Of a DNA stretch of 23,145 bases, positions 18,082-23,145 are shown piece after piece; within the stretch, counting starts at the first letter, position 1; the number at the start of each line of letters is the position of its first letter. Under the pieces are notes generated by a model. That model was not told the origin of the DNA, searched no databases, and saw only the letters and a program-made list of their open reading frames with translations. The DNA comes from Amoebophrya sp. AT5.2 (lineage: Eukaryota; Sar; Dinophyceae; Syndiniales; Amoebophryaceae): contig RXOD01004384.1 in the NCBI GenBank assembly GCA_005223375.1, positions 1 to 23,145 of the forward strand. The letters run 5' to 3'. The position numbers and the translations under genes are program-made.

Positions 18082-19602
18082 TCATCTGTCGCATGCATTG
18101 ACTCCACTCATGTCTACTGTGGAGCGACTCACATCTCCAGGCCAGAAGATGCCCGCGCGCCGGAGCGTCGTACAGCCTTTAAAAATGCCCTCTATTCTAT
18201 ATTTCGCGTCTTTCTTTTTACGCAGCTGATCCAGATCCAGTGTGGACAAGTCCCATTTGGGGATGTTCTCCGGCTCCAATTTTTCGCAGTTCTCAAACAT
18301 GCCCTTCAAATTGCGCGCGCGTTTGAGTTTCGTCCTACATCCTGCACCTGCCTTAGATACCACTTCTGAGCTATCCACCTCACCGCCCGACGCAGCTTCG
18401 TTTCTGCATTCGCGGTGGTCAGCCGCGCGCAGACCGTCCCACTCGTCGACATCATTTTTATCCCCTGGTGGAAGAACTATCAGAGCACCCCATGCCGAGA
18501 GGTCGGCGTTAAAGTCCTCACAGTCGTGGAACATGTGACGGAAGTCTACACACGCCGAGACATCCCAAACCTCTATCCCTTTGCCCGTGAACCCTCGAGC
18601 CCCGACGAACATGCGAGACATAAAGGTCACGGAGCTCACGTCCCAGGCAGACAGATCGAAAGCGGACGAGCCCCAGCCATGTTCCGGAGGAAACGAGGCG
18701 CCCGAAAACATCAAGTGCATGTCAGTGGCTCCGCTGACGTTCCAGCCCGAAAATCCGAAACCCACCACGGTCTTTGCGAACTCTGGCCTGTAGACATATT
18801 TCGCGCCGTTTCGTGCGAAGAGGCGGGTGAGGCTTCCAACCTTGTGAACATCCCAGGTGAGAACGGGCCCGTACCACTCCAAGATCGACCGCAGCCGCCG
18901 GAAGGCGTCGTAATAGGAATTGGCAGTGAGAGGGATAGCTCGACGCCTGAAACGGGGATCAGTTCGCGCACTCGCGAAGTAGCAGGTTGGCGACTTGATA
19001 TTGCTTAGTTTATGCTCAATCTTCATTGTGCGCAAAACGAAAAGGAGACAGCCCCTAAGCTCCATAGGCGTCTCGAACGCATGAAAAGACTTCACGTAGT
19101 ACCGCAAGCCGAGGGAGGAACAGAGGCCAGCGTCAAGCATCTGCTCTTCGTCGCTCAAGGTTGCCAAGGCCGTGGACGGGTCCAGCACTGCCTCGCACTC
19201 ATTGTGGCACTCGGTGTCGGGCTCGGCACAGCCGTCCCCTCCCGCACCTGCGGAGTGGGCCTGCTCCGTCGTTTCGTCGACGATTTTTTTGAGCGACATT
19301 ATGAGTCTGTCCAGGTATGTGCGCGGTTCCGTCGTCGAGCGTCCAGGCGAAACGTCAATCCCCAACTGCGCCGCCGCCTCGGGGGCCGCGAAGAGCTCAC
19401 ACAACTGCCGCGGCTGCCAAACCGCGCGACCAGACCCATCTACTTTGTTCGCGGCGTGCTTCCTGCTCACAGCTTCCTTAATCGCGCGAACAGTTACAAA
19501 TCTAGGCGCGTTGGCGTCGCCCTGTGCGTCGCTGAGGGGCAGCAAGTCGACCTCGACCTCCAGTGGCTCGTCAGACGCCAGGCCTTTTAGTGGAAGCAGC
19601 AT
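18082..19602 (-). CDS. BspA-type (DUF285) leucine-rich-repeat protein, 506 residues
   Basis: The ATG at 19602 (MLLPLKGLASDEPLEVEVDL) is used; the frame above it begins only at TTG. The N-terminal 50 residues (LEVEVDLLPLSD...FVTVRAIKEAV) could be a ubiquitin-like beta-grasp, an inference from pattern. Residues about 284-372 contain three classic BspA/DUF285 repeats: FSGWNVSGATDMHLMFSGAS, LSAWDVSSVTFMSRMFVGAR and VWDVSACVDFRHMFHDCEDF. Degenerate repeats follow at about 432-456 (LKGMFENCEKL) and 472-480 (GIFKGCTTL). The family is abundant in bacteria and in many protists, where the repeats mediate binding. No signal peptide or membrane segment is seen, so the product is probably intracellular. 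Confidence 0.85.
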   Translation of the reverse strand: MLLPLKGLASDEPLEVEVDLLPLSDAQGDANAPRFVTVRAIKEAVSRKHAANKVDGSGRAVWQPRQLCELFAAPEAAAQLGIDVSPGRSTTEPRTYLDRLIMSLKKIVDETTEQAHSAGAGGDGCAEPDTECHNECEAVLDPSTALATLSDEEQMLDAGLCSSLGLRYYVKSFHAFETPMELRGCLLFVLRTMKIEHKLSNIKSPTCYFASARTDPRFRRRAIPLTANSYYDAFRRLRSILEWYGPVLTWDVHKVGSLTRLFARNGAKYVYRPEFAKTVVGFGFSGWNVSGATDMHLMFSGASFPPEHGWGSSAFDLSAWDVSSVTFMSRMFVGARGFTGKGIEVWDVSACVDFRHMFHDCEDFNADLSAWGALIVLPPGDKNDVDEWDGLRAADHRECRNEAASGGEVDSSEVVSKAGAGCRTKLKRARNLKGMFENCEKLEPENIPKWDLSTLDLDQLRKKKDAKYRIEGIFKGCTTLRRAGIFWPGDVSRSTVDMSGVNACDR

Positions 19603-20163
19603 TTTCTGGTGCTTGGTAAATTCGTTTTGGCGAGACAATCAACGCGCAAGGTTGTATACTCCTTTAGATTATTTTCGATCAAGGTGTTTTTTTATGCCCT
19701 GTTGCGATTTTATGTGGCGACAGCTCTACCCTCGGTCTGCCACGGTCTTCTGTCGCTGTGGGAGTTTTTGTTTTCGTGCTGTAGATCTGAATCTGTATTC
19801 AGCATTGATGTTAATACTGATTCATTGCAGGCGGGCCTGGGTCTGGCTTTCTTTGCATACGAGAGCGACTTCCACGACTCGATTGGATCATCTTCACCAC
19901 AACGATCACCTTCCTCTTGTTCGGGTTCGGTATATCGCTGGCTGCTCCTGTAACTACATGCGGTCCAGCCATCAAAATTGTGGAACTTGATCTAGAGCTC
20001 ACAGCTATGACGTACGTTTTTGGATTCTGCGAGCAAATTACATTAGTAAAAAGGTAAACGATCAACACGGGGGAGGCCCGCGAACCACACAAAATCAAAC
20101 AATTCAGTCGATCTTCCAGGCACATCGAGGTGTCGTCGCGCGCACGCATTTCATCTTTTCTCC
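19603..20163. other. Intergenic stretch upstream of the BspA-type gene
   Basis: This contains the 5' flank of the 19602 start. It is T-rich in plus-strand reading with several short open frames of unlikely composition. I see no repeat, RNA gene or clear regulatory motif. The plus-strand sequence near 19800-19830 resembles an intron 3' end (TTAATACTGATTCATTGCAG), but no plus-strand exon follows. Confidence 0.3.
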
Positions 20164-20377
20164 CTATTTGGCTTTGTTTTTTTGCCCTTCTTTCACCGCT
20201 TGTTGGGCCGGCGAAGATTTCTTGCGCTTCGCAACTCGTCTTGTTGACCTCGCGCTCGCAAGCAGTAGCAGTAGCAGACGACCGTGCTTTCTACTAGCAT
20301 CAAAGGAGACGCTGGGGCGACGGAACGTGATGAACCACGCCGGCGCCCGCGCCTGCAGTAACTGGCTGCTGGCGCTC
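20164..20377 (-). CDS. Candidate C-terminal exon of a basic protein (partial)
   Basis: The minus-strand frame is open from a splice-acceptor-like AAGGTTGCAG|GAGC (exon starts at 20377) to TAG at 20164 and encodes 70 residues with no start codon. It reads LLQARAPAWFITFRRPSVSF, then a short Leu run from a CTG/CTA microsatellite, then a strongly basic C-terminus (STRRVAKRKKSSPAQQAVKE...) typical of nucleolar or ribosomal proteins. In-frame TAA lies just above the acceptor, so an upstream exon is required and was not found with confidence. The opposite strand is also open here, so the strand choice rests on composition and on the strand of the neighbours. Confidence 0.35.
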
Positions 20378-20883
20378 CTGCAACCTTATTTTATCACAAA
20401 TACCTTTGCTGTCAATGATGGAGGTAAGAAAGCATACCTGACACAATTTTCGCTTGTTCGCGCGGGTGCATTTCGCAGAATTTTTTCAGAACAACATAAA
20501 ATCGAAATTCTTTATTCTTGTTCTGGTTCTCCTTCTACTAGTGATTCAATGAATTTAACGCTTTTCTCCTTCCAGTATAGTAGTTTTCACTTTCAGAAAC
20601 AAGATAATAAAGCAAGGAGCGGCGCGGTCCTCGGAACACTACGGTACTAGCGGTCAACATGGAAACCAATGAAAAAATTAACTAATCTCTCGGCTATCCA
20701 ATCCAAAGTTTTTCGATTAAAAACTTAACGTGGAAAAGTGGGTGATGCGTATTTAGTAAATGTCCATGTCTTGTTGCATGTATTAAATGGAATTTCTCTT
20801 TGAGGCCCTCCGCGCCCGATCTTCATACAACCCGCGGCGCTCGTGCTCCTTCCCATCGTTTTATGATGTCGACGCTGTCAGCG
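20378..20883. other. Gap with no identified gene
   Basis: About 0.5 kb, AT-richer than the genes. It may hold upstream exons or the promoter of the 20164-20377 exon, but I found no frame that I would defend. No repeats were seen. Confidence 0.3.
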
Positions 20884-21874
20884 TCAGCCTCTACCTCGGC
20901 GACGTCCAGCACAGCAGTAATACACCTCCTCGCTGTCGGAGGACGAGCCAGTTGTGGGCTCCGCTTCATTTATTTCTTGATCCTCATCTTGTTCCTTCGT
21001 GCTGACTGCGCGACCACCTTTGCCGACACAGCCTTCGCAAGTCTTCCTGTTCATCTCCGTGATGTTCGGCTCCCTCTCCCGCAGAAGCCCACTACCACTT
21101 TGGTGCGCCTCCTCCATATTACGGCGGAGGCCAGTCGTAGTCGACGCGTGGTCGAAGAACTCTCTTGCGTGTTGGAAGAAGTTTCTTCCCCTCGAGATCG
21201 TGGTTGCCATGTACTTCGCCGCAGCGGCGAGCGCCGTCACTGTTGCCGGCTGCTCCAGAAAGGCCTTTCCGCCCTGTCGGTCCACAAAAAGGCGCTGCAC
21301 CCAGGGCCTGATCTTCTTCATCTTCATCCCGGAAAAAGACTCATCTCCGACGTCACCGCCGGGTACTAAGCCGGGTGGACCCCTCGCGCCGCAGCTCACA
21401 ATAAGATACTTCGCCGCCTCCCGCATTTCTGCTGCGTCGCTGGCCATCAGTCGCGCCATGTACTCTCCGTGCCGCTCGTACGGAGAGTACCTCCCGCTGC
21501 TTCTGAGCATCTAGAAGGACCTCTCAAGGTGTCTGGACCTCTGGCATCCACAACTCGTAGACACTGCAGGGCGAATCACTGCTCCGACGATTTTCTTCAG
21601 TGGACTCGCCCGGCGCAGCTGCTCCAGTTCTTGTGGCGCCTCCTGTTCCGACGTGAGCATCTGCCGCAATCTGCCCCCCCAAAGTGATGCCCCACGTGTG
21701 CAGATCTTGCTCAGACTCCTCACCCTCCTCGTCCGCCGCGCCGCCCGCAGCTCCTCTACTTGGGTCCCCGAAAACTGTCTTCTTCAAAACGCGACGCAAG
21801 CGAGGGACGTAGGAGAGCTGCCAGTGCAACTGAAACAGAACTGCCGAAAACCAACAGCTGTTATCAGAATCAAT
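20884..21874 (-). CDS. USP-like Cys-box block joined to an unknown C-terminal block (interrupted gene)
   Basis: After an acceptor-like CACTGACAG the exon starts at 21874 with AIDSDNSCWFSAVLFQLHWQ, close to the Cys box of USP25/28-type deubiquitinases (N-T-C-W-F-S-A-V). It continues as VPRLRRVLKKTVFGDPSRG. The frame in the middle (about 21560-21720) is ambiguous. From 21563 it reads VYELWMPE; removing an 18-nt and a 73-nt insert joins it in frame to VLLDAQKQRE and AAKYLIVSCGARG, then runs to the stop at 20884. The tail is acidic and Ser-rich (QEINEAEPTTGSSSDSEEV) with a few Cys. No USP His box is present, so the protease domain appears incomplete here. The deubiquitinase reading rests mainly on the Cys box. 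Confidence 0.45.
21418..21490 (-). repeat. Introner-like element A: 73-nt GT-AG insert with 8-bp direct repeats
   Basis: The insert starts GTACTCTCCG and ends ATGCGGGAG on the minus strand. The 8-mer GCGGGAGG lies at both junctions (21490-21497 and 21417-21424), in the same codon phase, so removing 73 nt joins CAG CGG GAG to GCG GCG AAG (QRE-AAK). The 11-bp arms GTACTCTCCGT and ACGGAGAGTAC form a hairpin. A 42-bp segment (plus 21438-21479) is identical to element C. Confidence 0.8.
21521..21538 (-). other. Candidate 18-nt GT-AG insert with 8-bp direct repeats
   Basis: The 8-mer AGAGGTCC (minus) occurs at 21535-21542 and 21517-21524, 18 nt apart. Removing 21538-21521 takes out an in-frame TGA and joins CCA GAG to GTC CTT, giving WMPE-VLLDAQ. 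The removed piece begins GT and ends AG. It would be an extremely short intron; a simple tandem duplication or a true stop are alternatives. Confidence 0.45.
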
Positions 21875-21884
21875 GGCCTGTCAG

Positions 21885-21982
21885 TGGCCATCAGTCGCGC
21901 CATGTACTCTCGGCAGAGAGTACATGGCGCGACTGATGGCCAGCGACACAGCAAATGTCGCTGAAGCGCATCATTGTCTCTT
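21885..21982 (-). repeat. Introner-like element B: perfect 27-bp-arm palindrome
   Basis: The arms 21885-21911 and 21916-21942 are perfect reverse complements (TGGCCATCAGTCGCGCCATG and so on) with loop GGCA. A second stem, CAGCGACA / TGTCGCTG with 7-nt loop, lies at 21941-21963. The minus-strand 5' end (21982-21959) is a 24-bp sequence shared exactly with element D. On the right it abuts the UTP23-like stop, on the left the USP-like exon at 21874. Confidence 0.9.
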
Positions 21983-22420
21983 GTTCCGGTTCCTGCTCCT
22001 GGTTTTTTTCTTTTTCTCCGCCCCTGCTCCTCCATCCTCGCCGTTATTTATTTTCTTCACTTTTATAAGATTCCCGAATGCTCCATTGGTTCCTAGCACC
22101 TGTTTCCTTTTCTTCATGCACGACAACGGATTCGGTCTGTGTCCCCGCATCCGTTTTTTCTTCCCCGCGCGCGCTTCGAGCTCCAATTCCTTCTGGCGGA
22201 TTTCGCTTTGCAAGACCGGAAGTTTTTTCACCTCCCACTCCGAGAGACCCTCGATCCTCGTCGTGTTTCTGTCCGAGAGATAGTTGTTGGAGGCCTTGGA
22301 AAACGGCTCCAGTCTGGGCACTTGGCCGTTTAACGTGAAAATCGGCACACCCGGAATCAGCCGCAGCTGCTTTTTCAGACTTTCATCCTGCGTGGCGACG
22401 AACCAACATCGGTAATTCCG
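21971..22420 (-). CDS. UTP23: UTP23-like rRNA-processing protein, C-terminal half
   Basis: From the end of element C at 22420 to TGA at 21971 the frame reads RNYRCWFVATQDESLKKQLR, then LIPGVPIFTLNG and LEPFSKAS. This matches the end of the PIN domain of UTP23 (F-V-A-T-Q-D...I-P-G-V-P...L-x-x-P-S). A basic helix follows, then RPNPLSCMKKRKQ, the family's P-N-P-L-S-C-x-K-K-K motif, and a Lys/Arg tail (KKKKTRSRNRNKRQ). UTP23 acts in the nucleolar small-subunit processome in 18S rRNA maturation. The N-terminal PIN half is not found upstream: instead element C and an unrelated protein lie there. The gene is therefore 5'-incomplete, rearranged, or spliced to distant exons. The stop codon lies inside the 24-bp repeat of element B. 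Confidence 0.75.
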   Translation of the reverse strand, partial: RNYRCWFVATQDESLKKQLRLIPGVPIFTLNGQVPRLEPFSKASNNYLSDRNTTRIEGLSEWEVKKLPVLQSEIRQKELELEARAGKKKRMRGHRPNPLSCMKKRKQVLGTNGAFGNLIKVKKINNGEDGGAGAEKKKKTRSRNRNKRQ

Positions 22421-22484
22421 CTGGCCATCAGTCGCGCCATGTACTCTCCGTGCCGCTCGTTCGTCGGCGAGTACATGGTGCTAT
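22421..22484 (-). repeat. Introner-like element C
   Basis: A 54-nt GT-AG segment (22474-22421) shares 42 identical bp (plus 22419-22460) with element A and carries inverted arms (CATGTACTC.CCG and CGGAGAGTACATG). Its outer end, ATAGCACCATGTACTCGCC on the minus strand (22484-22466), recurs inverted with one indel in element D. It separates an upstream stop codon (TAG at 22481) from the UTP23-like exon. Confidence 0.85.
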
Positions 22485-23125
22485 TCCTCGCTAGCGGCGG
22501 CATCCCCCTCAAACACGTCCAGCTTCTCCATCTCGGTGTTCTCATCGAAGTCCCCGAACGTGAAGTCCGCGCCCGAGGTCGCGTTCTTGTTCTTAGGCAC
22601 GGTGATGCTCTTCTTCACCAGCGAGAAAAAGCAAAACTCCTCGATGCTCGGAAGCAGCGCGGAGGAAGCAGAGGTTCCCGCCGCCAACGCTGAGGAGGGC
22701 GCTGCTGTAGAAGGGCTGGGTGTTCAGCAACTCCTTGCGCCCGAGGTGGAAGAACACGCGATTGCCCTCGGCGAAAATAAACATGGGGCCGGACCCCTTC
22801 GCCCAGAGCTGGTGGATAGCACCATGTACTTCGCCTCCTTTTCCGGAAAAACGGTTTTTCCGGAAAAAGAGTGCTGCGGTGCGGACAGGTGCTGTATTCT
22901 CCGTTGCCGCTGAAGCGCATCATTGTCTCTTTCAAGTTCTCGTGGAGACGGCTCATCTGCTCCGCGAGCACAGCCGAAGTGCCCTTCGGCTGTGAAAATG
23001 CAACAGGCCGCGTTGCAGCAGTTCGTTGAAGGCCGCGACATGATACTGATGCCACGACATGTGCTGATTTGCCGCCACAGCGGCTTCTAGCGCAGTCTCC
23101 GCCTGTTTCCGCACCACCGACGCGC
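22481..23125 (-). CDS. Unknown protein in short blocks interrupted by element D and a hairpin (partial)
   Basis: Four protein-like blocks follow one another on the minus strand. They are ETALEAAVAANQHMSWHQYH...FNELLQR from about 23115; SAVLAEQMSRLHENL from about 22990; AIHQLWAKGSGPMFIFAEGN...VFFHLGRKELLNTQPF from about 22820; and IEEFCFFSLVKKSITVPKNK...FGDFDENTEMEKLDVFEGDA to TAG at 22481. Each block is in a different frame from the previous one and the junctions coincide with inverted repeats, so short introns are the likely cause. I do not recognise the family; the end is acidic. The N-terminus lies beyond the window. Confidence 0.4.
22816..22931 (-). repeat. Introner-like element D
   Basis: On the minus strand it opens with the 24-bp sequence shared with element B (22931-22908) and closes with GGCGAAGTACATGGTGCTAT (22835-22816), the inverse of the end of element C. 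In the centre, arms 22839-22852 and 22854-22867 (TTTTCCGGAAAAAC and its complement) form a 14-bp stem. A 23-bp segment (22832-22854) recurs exactly at 23123-23145. Confidence 0.85.
22969..22994. repeat. Perfect 11-bp-arm hairpin between two coding blocks
   Basis: CACAGCCGAAG, loop TGCC, CTTCGGCTGTG. It sits precisely where the protein-like minus-strand frame ending FNELLQR gives way to the frame SAVLAEQMSRLHENL, so it may be the core of another short insert of a different sequence type from elements A-D. Confidence 0.75.
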
Positions 23126-23145
23126 CTCCTTTTCCGGAAAAACGG
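23123..23145 (-). repeat. Partial introner-like element E at the window edge
   Basis: These last 23 bp are identical to 22832-22854 in element D (CGCCTCCTTTTCCGGAAAAA and so on). The copy is cut by the end of the window, so its full structure is unknown. It lies directly upstream (minus strand) of the block ETALEAAVAANQ. Confidence 0.7.

Noticed and set aside
20168..20650. Plus-strand frame of 160 codons
   Set aside because: Starts at TTG, mixed composition; the minus-strand reading with a basic C-terminus is somewhat better.
1..23145. tRNA, rRNA, spliced-leader gene or CRISPR array
   Set aside because: I looked for T-loop-like motifs, the dinoflagellate spliced-leader core and regular spacer arrays and found none; a tRNA scan would be needed to be sure.

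Overview
The window looks like nuclear DNA from a eukaryotic microbe. Genes have introns: one has a perfect TACTAAC branch-point-like site. Several recognisable proteins are eukaryotic: a UTP23-type ribosome-biogenesis factor, a ubiquitin-specific-protease-like Cys box, a VTC2/GDPGP1-type GDP-hexose phosphorylase and an RRM-TatD fusion. There are no bacterial operon signals. Every gene I can support lies on the minus strand, and short palindromic, direct-repeat-flanked inserts interrupt coding sequence. Unidirectional gene arrays plus introner-like inserts suggest a dinoflagellate-lineage alveolate, for example a compact syndinian such as Amoebophrya. That placement is inference; no spliced-leader gene, rRNA or other decisive marker was seen.

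Layout. 1-126: N-terminus of an unknown gene leaving the window. 127-1586: no gene, but a degenerate TGAGAC tandem repeat (about 881-1008) and a dense CCATAC/GTATGG inverted-repeat cluster (1195-1500). 1587-11448: about six co-directional genes for proteins I do not recognise (acidic, Ala/Ser-rich or basic low complexity around small helical regions), several with reading-frame changes that imply introns. 12011-14305: RRM, Cys-rich finger and TatD nuclease in one protein. 15353-16708: GDP-hexose phosphorylase with a 31-bp-arm palindrome inside its coding region. 16944-17222: possible small membrane protein. 18082-19602: BspA/DUF285-type leucine-rich-repeat protein. 20164-20377: possible basic C-terminal exon.

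20884-23145 is the most unusual stretch. Short coding blocks (an unknown protein, the C-terminal half of UTP23, a USP-like Cys-box block and an unknown C-terminal block) are separated by members of a family of short inverted-repeat elements with shared 42-, 24-, 23- and 19/20-bp segments. At least two inserts are bounded by 8-bp direct repeats whose precise removal keeps or restores the reading frame. Similar direct-repeat-bounded inserts occur at 5060-5172 (113 nt, 7-bp repeat) and 16499-16564 (54 nt, 12-bp repeat). The best reading is an active or recently active introner-like element family. Start codons were moved to the first ATG where the longest open frame began at TTG or GTG.
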